Shown here: one piece after another, positions 54,367 to 64,000 of the stretch | Layout: every line of letters starts with the position of its first letter | How positions within the stretch are numbered: the first letter of the stretch is position 1 | Source of the DNA: Microglena sp. YARC | Lineage: Eukaryota; Chlorophyta; Chlorophyceae; Chlamydomonadales; Chlamydomonadaceae | Length of the DNA: 64,000 nucleotides | Direction: 5' to 3' | Assembly (NCBI GenBank): GCA_022414725.1 | Contig: CM039462.1 | Location: 15,694,268-15,758,267 of the forward strand | Notes under the pieces: generated by a model | The model's input: only the letters and a program-made list of their open reading frames with translations | Databases searched by the model: none | What the model was told of the DNA's origin: nothing | Translations under genes and position numbers: made by a program

Positions 54367-54933
54367 GTGCCACATGCAGTGCTCCTAGAAGCGGTAAACC
54401 TTGCACAGACCACTCCAGGCACAACCCTGTACGAAGACAGCCCACATATCCAAATCATGACCCCATGGGGGATCACAGAATTCTCACCAAGCACCACCCC
54501 TCCCACATCCGAACCATCGTCAGATAATGACATGGAAAACAACAGCCACATGCCTGTAGTTAGCTTCACCCTAGAACAAACTCAGGAAGGATACTACCCC
54601 CTGGGAGAGCTGATGGAAATCCTGGACCACATGATCTCACTCCCTACCCCACCCTGCATAATAAATATGCTCAGGACTCCCCTGTATACCTTGATCACAG
54701 ACTTCTATGCCAGGTACAGACACCTCAGGTACCTCACCAATGCCCCATGGAGAGCACAAGACATGCCCACCCATCCTGCCCATGTTCTCAGCCCCATCCA
54801 CACCCACACCAGACTCCTGGCCACACTGGTCTACAAGTATGAAACGTGTGCCATAAGCATGCTATGCAACGTGTGCCACACACACACACCACCACCCACC
54901 ACCACCACCACCACTGCTCCCTTCAGGCCTTGA
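54367..54933 (+). CDS. Element D second ORF, unrecognised
   Basis: 188 codons starting MPHAVLLEAVNLAQTTPGTT, with acidic/serine-rich SEPSSDNDMENNSHMP, a helix-like segment GYYPLGELMEILDHMISL and FYARYRHLRYLTNAPWRAQD, ending in a histidine/threonine-rich run encoded by CAC/ACA microsatellite. No domain recognised. The left duplicate (13063 on) has a frameshift at 13380. Codon use and composition look protein-like up to about 54850. Confidence 0.5.
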   Translation: MPHAVLLEAVNLAQTTPGTTLYEDSPHIQIMTPWGITEFSPSTTPPTSEPSSDNDMENNSHMPVVSFTLEQTQEGYYPLGELMEILDHMISLPTPPCIINMLRTPLYTLITDFYARYRHLRYLTNAPWRAQDMPTHPAHVLSPIHTHTRLLATLVYKYETCAISMLCNVCHTHTPPPTTTTTTAPFRP

Positions 54934-54964
54934 AGGGAACTTGAGGTGAAGTGGAGGTGACCCC

Positions 54965-54965
<1 letters not shown>

Positions 54966-55048
<83 letters not shown>
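54966..55048 (+). repeat. Poly-C tract followed by (CA)n in element D
   Basis: About 53 C and 14 CA. Together with 13657-13714 it shows length change between the two blocks, though homopolymer calls are unreliable. Confidence 0.9.
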
Positions 55049-55050
<2 letters not shown>

Positions 55051-55364
55051 ACAGACTGAAGTGGACCATCTGTCTGCAGGCAGCTATGGTCAGTGCTTAT
55101 TGCACTGCAGCCCACAGGCAGCCTGGGATCCTGTTACAGTTACACCATATCAGAAGTGACAATGAACCCAGTCCACTTCTGATCTACATAGATGACACCA
55201 TACTGCCATGGAACCATCAGGACTACTTCATTCTCAAATTTTGCACTCCAGTTTTCCATGCTGACCCCACGTCTGACCTTTGGGATGACCTGCACCAGGC
55301 AATCACCACACGGCTCAGGCGTGACGGGTTTTACCAAGTGCCATACATTGATGATGAGGCCTGA
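55049..55364 (+). CDS. Element D third ORF, unrecognised
   Basis: About 105 codons (DRLKWTICLQAAMVSAYC; later LLIYIDDTILPWNHQDYFIL; DLWDDLHQAITTRLRRDGFY) ending at TGA 55364. YIDD invites comparison with the reverse transcriptase YxDD box, but the surrounding residues do not fit and the ORF is too short. No family recognised. Confidence 0.45.
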
Positions 55365-55837
55365 ACACGTAGATCTCTCACATAGTCTTTGGATTGAAAC
55401 TGCCCTTTCTATCCCCAATCCTGAGGAATAATCCAATCCTCTAGCATCATGTGGCATAATTTCTGCTTCCACCTCCTATGTCTATTGTATCATTGCTCCT
55501 TGACTGGCTTTCCTATCCTATTCTAAATAGCATCTTCCCAGCCACCCCAGCACTTTCACGTGCACACTTGCAGCTTTCCTGCAGCTCCAAGTACAGATAC
55601 CTGCAGCTTCCATGCAGATCCTTTACATCTTCCCTCAAACCTCCCTGACAGATCCAGGTTCAGACTTTTCTAGACCGACTGCTTGCTCCCACTCAGTTTA
55701 AGTCTACCAGCCTCACAAGCTGATCTCATGACAAGCCTGATCTGTTACAAGTTTGCCTTATACATGTATACTTTTAATTGTCCCTCTAGTTTCTTAACTC
55801 CTTTAATTCCCGGAATTCCTCTATATGAAAAATACCA
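55365..55837 (+). other. Element D 3' untranslated region
   Basis: About 470 bp without a good ORF, pyrimidine-rich, ending in the polypurine tract. Confidence 0.6.
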
Positions 55838-55851
55838 GGAATTGGGGGGGA
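55838..55851 (+). promoter_or_regulatory. Polypurine tract of element D
   Basis: GGAATTGGGGGGGA ends exactly at the 3' LTR TG, as expected for the plus-strand primer. Confidence 0.75.
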
Positions 55852-56101
55852 TGTTATTCACCGGCTTTCCCGGATCATCTAGAGTGACTCAGAGTGCACA
55901 GGACTCCCGCCCTGATGCACTGTACTGTGGTGCCGCTGCCAGCTATGGCACGGACTCTACAGTCCGGTACCCGGAAGTACCGTGCTATCTTTGCTACATT
56001 TTCCCTAGCGCCTTTCACAGTGCTTATCAAGTGTAATCATTCTATACCTTCATTGCTTCTCCTACGTCTCAGTGCTTCGCACGCAACTCCGGAAATCAAA
56101 A
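55852..56101 (+). repeat. 3' LTR of element D
   Basis: 250 bp, about 97 percent identical to the 5' LTR by eye; followed by CATAC. Confidence 0.92.
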
Positions 56102-56503
56102 CATACTAATCGCGTGTGACAGGGGGGGTGCTGTTGCAGCTAGGACTGGCAGTGCATCTAACCCAGAATGAACAAGTCCGAAGTACAAAGTGTGCTTCCC
56201 AAATAATCCCCTGAATTGCTAGGGAAACCCAGGTGTGTGTGGGTGTGTGTGGGTGGGTGTGGGTGGGTATGGGGTGTGGGTGGGGTGGGGTGGGGGGGTC
56301 TACTCTCTTCGAAGCCTCACCTGGCCCCGCCTGGCCTAACGAAGTCGTAAACCCTGGCTTCGGTCTCTCCCGCTCCAATTGAAATCCCTCCCCGATCGGT
56401 GCTCCCAATCGGTGCTCCTCAATCTAACAGCTGAAGCGGCGAAGCCAAGCCACCAGCGCTTCTACGTCCACCGTGCTCACTCCAGCGCAGGCTTCCTCAT
56501 GAA

Positions 56504-56994
56504 ATGCATGGAGCGGCGTGCCGTGTCCAAGTGAAGCAAAACAGTTTGATCCCACAGAGATTAGCTAACACTCACAGTACAATCTAAAGAAAAAAGCTAC
56601 ACTATCCTTGCATCAGCCCCCAAACCCCAGTGCAGAGCTTTTTTGCCATTGCATCGCTCCCGCAATACGCACCAGCTTTTGTGCGCATTGCCATCTCCTC
56701 TGCCCGTCATGCAGGCTGGTATTGCTCATTGCAGGCTGGTATGCTCTGGCCAACCTCGGCGGTGCGCTTTCCGTCTGGATTGACAAGCAACGAGCTCTTA
56801 GCCGTGGATGGCGCGTATCTGAGGGAGCGCTTTGCGGATTCGCGATGGCGGAGGCTTCATTGGCGGCATCTTTGCTATGCGAAAATGTCGGCACAAGACG
56901 CAGAAACCTTCATTTCCAAGTCAAGTATTGGGGAGCTTCCATTATCCATCTTGCAGGAGTTGCTAGGCTGGTGTACCTGTTGGGTAGTCTCTAG
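56504..56994 (+). pseudogene. DUF1294 family ORF (right copy, two small indels)
   Basis: Same gene as 15170-15655. Loss of one G near 56850 throws the GGFIGG segment out of frame and an extra T near 56915 restores it, so FQVKYWGASIIHL is back in frame. The RHKTQK motif is lost in translation. Given the intact left copy the indels are probably consensus errors. Confidence 0.6.
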
Positions 56995-58735
56995 GGTTGT
57001 TCAAAACGTTACGTCTCAAACGCAGCTTTTTGTGTCGTCTCTGTTCCGTTATGTAGATGTTGGCTCACGAGGCGTGGATTTGGGCCCAAGAAGAGTAGAA
57101 TTTTGGCGCACGAAACGTGGCAGCAGCTACGTCTCAATTCCCTAAACGTAGATTTCGAAAGTACCCTTGAGCAACCAGAGGCTCCTTCTTGCTCGTGGTG
57201 CCTGAAGTTCCCCTCGACCCCGTCGTGCTATGATGATGGTTATACATTGATGATAGCCACAATGATGGTTACACACTGATGATAGCCACAACTGATGATG
57301 GTCACACCTTGAACACTTCCAGACTAGGTGTTTGCTGTGGCATGCAACCCTTAGACTCCCTGTTTTGATACGCCTGGCTAGCATCCATATTCCACCACAT
57401 ACTTAGCGTGCGCCCCCATTAGCAGAGCCACTTGCTTTTTGCATCCATTGGATTTGTATGATTGGGAATGTATCTTGACGCATAGCACGATGTGCATTGG
57501 TTTCTCTGATTTCTTTACCTTCCACCCAGCTTATGCGGACCTTACAATTTATATCTTAGAATGCTTTGCTTTCTTTGAAGAAAAATCCTTAAGTTTAAGC
57601 ATACTGATAGTCTGATACCCGTTAAATACTGGATACCTGATACATGGTGGATATATTGGTGTCAGTGTGTGTGACACATTGACACCACCAACTTCCCTCA
57701 CTCACACACCAACCACCCACAACAGACGCATACATATGGGTGGGTGTCCAACGCAGGTGGGTGTATGACACATAGAACACCATGACTTGCCCACATATGC
57801 ACATCAGCCACCACAAACACACATGCACACATGCATGTAGGTGGGTGTCCATGCAGGTTGGTGTCATGTAATTGTGGGGGTCTATCTGTATGTATGTCAC
57901 AGTCCAGGGGTAGGCCAAATAGGCTAAAGGGACTTGCCCAACCGTATAGGAAGGGCTCAAAAAGAAAAAGCACTGATGAACTGAACCCCAAACAAATCGT
58001 TTTAACCGACGGGGGCCCTGAGTTTGTGCTACAGTGATATATCTGCTCCCCAAACAGTAGCAGAGGCTGTTTCTGCAAGCACACCTTGTCCGCATTGCGC
58101 GCGAAAAGAGAACTTAGGACTCTCTGCTTGAATAGGAGGAGGTAGTAGTCTGGACTTGACCAGATTGTGGGGACAATTGAAAGAAATTGTTACAATCCGT
58201 GTAGAAAACCGTTACTCACAGGACGTGAAGTTAAGGATACCATAGCGTAAGCCGGAGCTAGCTATAGTCACCGTAGGACCATCTCAGTAAAAAGAATTAC
58301 CACCGATGCCTGACCGGCAGGCACCGTAGCCACATCATGCCAGTGCAGCTTAATACTGGGGTTTTTCACCCTGGTTGGGAAAGCACCGGCACAATACAGC
58401 TGGTAAAGACAAAAACCTGTGGGGACAACTTCTTTTTCGTGTCCCCAAGGGATTCTGAGAGTCTTGGTTTATAGATGGGGTCTCGAGACATCTACAGATG
58501 TTTTTAATTTTGAATTCGATTTTTTGGAGAACAGACAATTTTCAAATCCAAATTCAAAACATGTGGCTGTACCACTACAGCTTATTGGACGATATGTATG
58601 TGCCCTACTACTCTTGAAGTTGATGCTGTAAAATTCCATGCAATTTGAGAAAGATATGACCCTTATATTTCCACTTTCCCTAATCGATTTTGGGTTATCG
58701 CCGGTAATACCCGGCAACCCAGGACAAACACTAAT
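56995..58735. other. Intergenic sequence duplicated from 15656-17394, no gene seen
   Basis: Collinear with the left block, including the 35-bp tandem repeat and the CA-rich stretch; no ORF of note. Confidence 0.6.
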
Positions 58736-59365
58736 ATCTGTTGGATACCTGATAAGTGTTGAATACCTGACACCTGATACATGTTGGATACTTGATATGT
58801 GTTGAATACGTGATACCTGTTGGATACCTGATACCTGTTGAATATCGATACCCGATACCTGTTGGATACCTGATACCTGTTGAATATCTGATAACCCGAT
58901 ACATGTTGGATACCTGATGCCTACTAACTGTTGTACACCTGATACCTATTGAATACCTGATACCCGTTACATGTTGGATACTTGATATGCGTTGACTGCG
59001 TGATACCTGTTGGATACCTAATACGTGTTAAATACCTGGTACCTGATACCTGTTGAATACCTGATACCTGTTTTGAATACCTGATACCTGTTGAATACCT
59101 GATACCTGTTGAATACCTGATACCTGTATGAATATACCTGATACCCAATACATGTTGGATACCTGTTGAATAGCCTGATAATGTTGGATACCTGATACTA
59201 CTAACTGTTGTACACCTGATACCTGTTTGAATACCCTGAATACCTGATACTGAGTTGGATACTTGATATGCGTTGAATACGTGATACCTGTTGGATTACA
59301 TGATACGTGTTGAATACGTGGTACCTGATACTTACTAACTGTTGAGTACCTGATACTAATACCGG
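58736..59365 (+). repeat. 18-bp satellite, right copy
   Basis: Same GATACCTGTTGAATACCT array as 17395-18020 but with more indels in its second half. Confidence 0.9.
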
Positions 59366-60737
59366 TACCTGAACGCGGCCTTATGAATAGGGCGAGCACC
59401 AAATTGTTGATCTCTACCAGGAGCCGGTAACAAAGTTCAAGTGAAGATGGCCCCACATTATCTAGGTGCGCCCTAATCATTAAAAAAGGAGACAGATGCG
59501 GATTGCATAATCAGATCTCAGCCAGTTGGGTTAAGTATTATGTAAGCTTTGTAATGAGCCAACTTGAACTTGAACTTGTGTTACATAGCTTAACCAGCAA
59601 TTAATGAGCTTCACACGGTTCACCCTGCCGGTGGCATCTAAGAAGCAGGTGTAAGATCGCCCCTGAGAGTTCCATCTCTGGGACTGCCGGCTGCTGGCAG
59701 TACATGATATGAGTTACCGGCATAAGACTCGTGGGGTCATATACTCATATCATCAAAGTATGGCCATGGCATCGTGCGGGCACTGGCGGAAGGATATGCG
59801 CGGCCTTCCACCCCCAAATGTCTTTTCGCTCGGCTTCAATCTTGAATAATTGACCAGTGTCGATATTACTATTTTCCGAAATTGACAGCCCGACGTTGTA
59901 CTTCAGGAAGATTAGCAGGATGAATCTCTGGCCACCAATTTTACACTGGGAGGTGTGGGACCTTCGAAACTCAAACACAGTAACTCTCGGGAACTGGAAA
60001 CAAAAGTGGAGAATTCCTATTCTCCAATCTCCTTCTTTTTACTGTAGCACCAGTCACCAGATACCGCCCTAAAGATGAAAGCTCGGGATCACAGGAAGGA
60101 CGAAATGCTGGTACCAGACTTGGATGTCCTCCTCACTGTGATGGGATAAAAGTGGAAACCGAGATGCCTAACTATCTCATCCGAGACCTATCCACAAGGT
60201 GGTAAAAAAATGAAAATTTAAACATCCAGAATTGCCACAGAGTGACCTGTAAAAGCTGCCCAATGGGGTAATAAGGAAACCGCCTGTCAGAATGCGATGG
60301 ACGGGGCTAACATCACACCTAAGACTCCAAGTTACCATGCCGGGCACGACCCTCCGGGATGGGCCCAGATGACCTCGTCGAAGGTTTGGACAAGAGACCT
60401 GATAGGGACCCCACATCTGCTTTCGTCCGGCCCCGGGATCGCTCTACGATAGAGCCGTTTTCCCGTTCCGAACGGGTGATCACAAGGTGCGTACGCAATT
60501 GTCTAGATTTAAGAAGCTCCTCTCAGTCTCTCACTTACCTTTGAATCTCGATTTTTGCTGAGTATGTAACAATATCCTCTCATACCTTTCCCAGTCTGGG
60601 GGCGGTATGGTCCAGACCCCGTGGTAACGGCTTCGGCCACCGGAGTTCGAGCCCCGCTGCGGGAAAGACCCGGCGAGGTGGTTCTTCGAGTCCGACTTTA
60701 GGGCGGGTTGTTCACTGCTAGGACATTGATCCTCTCG
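59366..60737. other. Indel-rich contig end, no gene seen
   Basis: Duplicate of about 18020-19367 including the 18052 MITE, with very frequent one-base differences. Confidence 0.7.
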
Positions 60738-61737
60738 NNNNNNNNNNNNNNNNNNNNNNNNNNNNNNNNNNNNNNNNNNNNNNNNNNNNNNNNNNNNNNN
60801 NNNNNNNNNNNNNNNNNNNNNNNNNNNNNNNNNNNNNNNNNNNNNNNNNNNNNNNNNNNNNNNNNNNNNNNNNNNNNNNNNNNNNNNNNNNNNNNNNNNN
60901 NNNNNNNNNNNNNNNNNNNNNNNNNNNNNNNNNNNNNNNNNNNNNNNNNNNNNNNNNNNNNNNNNNNNNNNNNNNNNNNNNNNNNNNNNNNNNNNNNNNN
61001 NNNNNNNNNNNNNNNNNNNNNNNNNNNNNNNNNNNNNNNNNNNNNNNNNNNNNNNNNNNNNNNNNNNNNNNNNNNNNNNNNNNNNNNNNNNNNNNNNNNN
61101 NNNNNNNNNNNNNNNNNNNNNNNNNNNNNNNNNNNNNNNNNNNNNNNNNNNNNNNNNNNNNNNNNNNNNNNNNNNNNNNNNNNNNNNNNNNNNNNNNNNN
61201 NNNNNNNNNNNNNNNNNNNNNNNNNNNNNNNNNNNNNNNNNNNNNNNNNNNNNNNNNNNNNNNNNNNNNNNNNNNNNNNNNNNNNNNNNNNNNNNNNNNN
61301 NNNNNNNNNNNNNNNNNNNNNNNNNNNNNNNNNNNNNNNNNNNNNNNNNNNNNNNNNNNNNNNNNNNNNNNNNNNNNNNNNNNNNNNNNNNNNNNNNNNN
61401 NNNNNNNNNNNNNNNNNNNNNNNNNNNNNNNNNNNNNNNNNNNNNNNNNNNNNNNNNNNNNNNNNNNNNNNNNNNNNNNNNNNNNNNNNNNNNNNNNNNN
61501 NNNNNNNNNNNNNNNNNNNNNNNNNNNNNNNNNNNNNNNNNNNNNNNNNNNNNNNNNNNNNNNNNNNNNNNNNNNNNNNNNNNNNNNNNNNNNNNNNNNN
61601 NNNNNNNNNNNNNNNNNNNNNNNNNNNNNNNNNNNNNNNNNNNNNNNNNNNNNNNNNNNNNNNNNNNNNNNNNNNNNNNNNNNNNNNNNNNNNNNNNNNN
61701 NNNNNNNNNNNNNNNNNNNNNNNNNNNNNNNNNNNNN
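60738..61737. other. Assembly gap (exactly 1,000 N)
   Basis: Exactly 1,000 N, same convention as the first gap. Confidence 0.99.
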
Positions 61738-61940
61738 TAATTCGGAATACTTTGCGTCCTGGACGCATCCAATGGAAGGTTGCGTCCTGGATCGCTTCAC
61801 TCTGTAGCTGCGTCTTACTATCAACAGAACCCTTAGCCCACGCAATGCCAGTCGGGTGGCCAATCAACTATGGTGAGATTCAACCAACATTCCTGAACCT
61901 GCGTCGGGAACGCACCGACCCTCCCATGTTTGCGTCCTGA
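61738..61940 (-). repeat. GACGCAAC-family repeat fragment
   Basis: TTGCGTCCTGGACGCA, GGTTGCGTCCTGGATCGC, CAATGCCAGTCGG, CCTGCGTCGGGAACGCACC and TTTGCGTCCTGAAA share the GCGTCC/GACGC words of the TIR elements at 41964 and 42370. Its left part is lost in the gap. Confidence 0.5.
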
Positions 61941-63750
61941 AAAGTATTAAATTGTATAATTAAAGTACACTGTCCCACGAACTCAGGCCCCCTAGGTAAA
62001 GACGTTATTGGATATATATATATATGTTCTTTTTTTTACATCACGAACTGCCTCTTGCAAAATGTGCCGTGATTTATCTTTTACATATTCTTCATGCAGT
62101 GTTTTTGGATTCATCGTAACTTTCCATAATTTTGTTGGTTGATTTGCCGTAAGCGCTTTTCAGTGTAGGTTTTTATGTTCCAGGATATATGTACTCCGTT
62201 GGGGTATTTGCCACTATCTTTAAGGCCAAGACAGTAAAACACATACTAACTGCTTAAAACAGCAATCGGTTGAGTCTGAAAAACAGTGGCGCATTTTCCC
62301 TCAAGGTGAAAACACGTGTGAGCCTCAAAACTTATGTGTATTATGGCCTGATGTCACGCACTGCCACTCACGCTACGTTTTGCATTACTCTGGCTGTATC
62401 AGTGTGGGTTACCGTCTCGTTTCGTTGTACTTTGGTTGTTGCAAACACTAGCAATCCAATCTACCGTACTTTACTTTCGTTTGTATTACATGGCCATGGC
62501 CCAAAATTCACGATGCATGGCCATAATAGACCAACTGACTGAGATCTCCTCACTTTCTCTACTTGACAGCATGTACATATGTTCCAGTCCCAGGGTAGGT
62601 CAGAGCGGCAAATCACAACATGCACTTCCGGGAGCGTTCTGGTAGTTTTGGTAGGACGGGACTCTGGACCACAATAAGGGTTTGGACGATTGTGATTGAT
62701 TTTATCTGTCACCAGCCTAAGGGGCATAACGGGGGCATTTCGGCCTACCTAGTTGAAATGAAACAAGCTTTCATCCAGGTCCATCTTTCAAAAAGGCTCA
62801 GAAGTTTGTTTGGCAAAGATATATCTAAACCGAGCAGATCAAAAGCGGTCGCTAGATGGTGTTTCTTTGTTCAGTTTGCTTTTCGGATCAGCAGGTCGTT
62901 TTTTTCCAGTCGCTCTCTGCCATAGCACCTCTTATTTATCTTTTCTGGACAGTGCAAACTTGCGGATCGAAGACAGAGATTCCTTCGGAAGAGCCGTGTT
63001 GAGGACAGCGACTACGCTGCTAGTCAACCAACCCTTGGGAGTTCAGGAGTTCAGAAAGGTTGCCCGACTGCCAGAGAGGTAAGCGAAAATTGATTCATGC
63101 AACATTGATCGAGGGGATCCATTGATTCACGGGACAGAAACTTTGCAACACGGAAGTACTTGTAGTTTCTTGATTTGCCGACCTGCCTCCTGAAAAGCTG
63201 TGAACTTTCCTTTGTGCTGTCGCGCAATAGGCCGAGCTAAGGCGCAGTAGCGGTCTGCGAAAGCAGAACCCACAGTAACCATTAACCAATCCCCAGTGCA
63301 AGCAAGCGAAAGGAAAGGCTCCTTCAACCTCACGCCCCGAGGCAAGGCGAAACAATTTTCATTTTGTATCATCCTTGCCTGGTGCATCCGCATTTTAAAA
63401 TAGCAAGGCTGAATGGCACCCGGTACATCTCATCCCTCGAGAGGTGCAATGCAGTAAGAGAATGTATAATCCTACCAGTAGGAATTCAATGCTTTGATCA
63501 CTGAGATAACTGTGTTTATAGTGCATTCCAAGACTCCAAGTGCAGCCTATCAATCTCAAGGAACTTGCCCAACCTCTTCTTTCTCCGTTATAGTAGAGAA
63601 TTCAAACATGATTCAGCAAAACATTCAGGGAGGATACGGATGAAAGCAAGCCTGTATTTTGCTTCAACCTGTATCCACCTTGTAAAGCGAAAATCCTCCT
63701 TGTAAAAAAACGAAATGAGATCTGAGCATAATGAAGTATGGACATACATT
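61941..63750. other. Low-information sequence, no gene seen
   Basis: AT-richer than the rest, with an (AT)n/T-run at 62011-62036. Short ORFs in several frames show no recognisable protein features. Confidence 0.5.
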
Positions 63751-63754
63751 TGTT

Positions 63755-63850
63755 TTACTCATGAACGGGATTTTCACCCCAGGGCAGGAGGTGGGTCTCC
63801 CAACACAAACCCGCAGCACAGAGTTCAGTTCGCATGAAACATCCACGCCC
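63755..63850 (+). repeat. Dispersed repeat, AGGAGGTGGG family, copy 3
   Basis: GGGATTTTCACCCCAGGGC, AGGAGGTGGGTCTCCCAACA, CCGCAGCACAGAGTTCAGTT; parallel to 20315-20425 and 21023-21135. Confidence 0.65.
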
Positions 63851-64000
63851 CATTGTTTGCTCAATTGCTCTGCCTACCTTGCTGCACAGAGTCTTGTTTT
63901 ATTTGCCTTGCCACCTTCGGTTATGATTTTTTCGTACCCATGCATCAGAATGCTTGGGCCCTTTACTCATAATGTTTTCTGTCCTACCTTGCTCTGTATC

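Larger units (their letters stand above)
43697..56101 (+). mobile_element. Non-autonomous LTR retrotransposon D, split by copia copy C
   Basis: LTRs of 249 and 250 bp (43697-43945, 55852-56101) in direct orientation, flanked by the 5-bp target duplication CATAC (43692-43696 and 56102-56106). The internal start GGTTACGGCCCC is a likely primer-binding site; the polypurine tract GGAATTGGGGGGGA precedes the 3' LTR. After removing copy C and one AGTAG the element is about 5.55 kb, and about 5.35 kb without its MITE. It encodes gag-like proteins but no recognisable reverse transcriptase, RNase H or integrase, so it must have moved with proteins supplied by another element. LTRs differ at about seven bases. 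Confidence 0.88.
49560..60737 (+). repeat. Right copy of 11-kb direct duplication (contig terminal repeat)
   Basis: Same order of features as 8231-19367. Indel density rises sharply after about 59000 up to the gap, a mirror of the poor quality at 8223-10000. Confidence 0.92.

Noticed and set aside
55210..55260. YIDD motif in the third D ORF as a reverse transcriptase active site
   Set aside because: No other RT blocks (fingers, [16 protein letters not shown] segment, RNase H) surround it and the ORF is only about 105 codons.
62270..62925. Small plus-strand ORFs (90 and 101 codons) in the right flank
   Set aside because: No recognisable domain, no upstream signals, and ordinary length for random sequence of this composition.

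Overview
This looks like a repeat-saturated nuclear segment from a eukaryote. The evidence is LTR retrotransposons, GT-AG split exons, microsatellites, minisatellites and no operons. A protist, possibly a green alga, is my best guess; no gene seen here fixes the lineage. Only two cellular genes can be supported: a split UMP-CMP/adenylate kinase family gene on the minus strand, and a small DUF1294-type membrane protein ORF present twice. Layout: 1-7222 is a GT-rich minisatellite of about 59-60 bp period. 7223-8222 is a 1,000-N gap. 8223-60737 is one contig. 60738-61737 is a second 1,000-N gap. 61738-64000 is low-information DNA with dispersed-repeat fragments. The two ends of the 52.5-kb contig are the same sequence in the same orientation: about 8231-19367 matches 49560-60737, offset 41.30-41.36 kb, differing mostly by single-base indels. 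The contig is therefore either slightly more than one turn of a 41.3-kb tandem or circular unit, or an assembly redundancy. Retroelements: an autonomous Ty1/copia element (called here copy C) is complete at 47180-54032 on the minus strand, with nearly identical 303/304-bp LTRs and a 5-bp target duplication AGTAG. It sits inside an older plus-strand LTR element (called D, 43697-56101, TSD CATAC) that has gag-like ORFs and tandem zinc knuckles but no reverse transcriptase or integrase. D itself carries a 186-bp hAT-type MITE with an 8-bp target duplication. Copy A (8223-12725) and the D 3' part (12731-14771) are the same nested structure seen again at the left contig end. Copy B (21792-27815) is a separate insertion that has lost its 3' end and is fused to the last exon of the kinase gene. 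In copies B and C gag and pol lie in one frame separated by a single UAG. Kinase gene: recognised exons are 30365-30182 (P-loop), 29635-29431 and 21793-21434 (LID and C-terminal helix), all minus strand. Repeated exon-like sequence at 31010-31700 looks like the C-terminal helix of a further upstream kinase domain. The introns are unusual: they contain decayed copies of the adjoining exon ends mixed with microsatellites, and one holds a 6-kb higher-order minisatellite (31696-37745). Sequence quality matters. The contig ends (8223 to about 10000 and about 59000-60737) and the left half of the 6-kb minisatellite are rich in indels, so many frameshifts reported here may be consensus errors rather than mutations.
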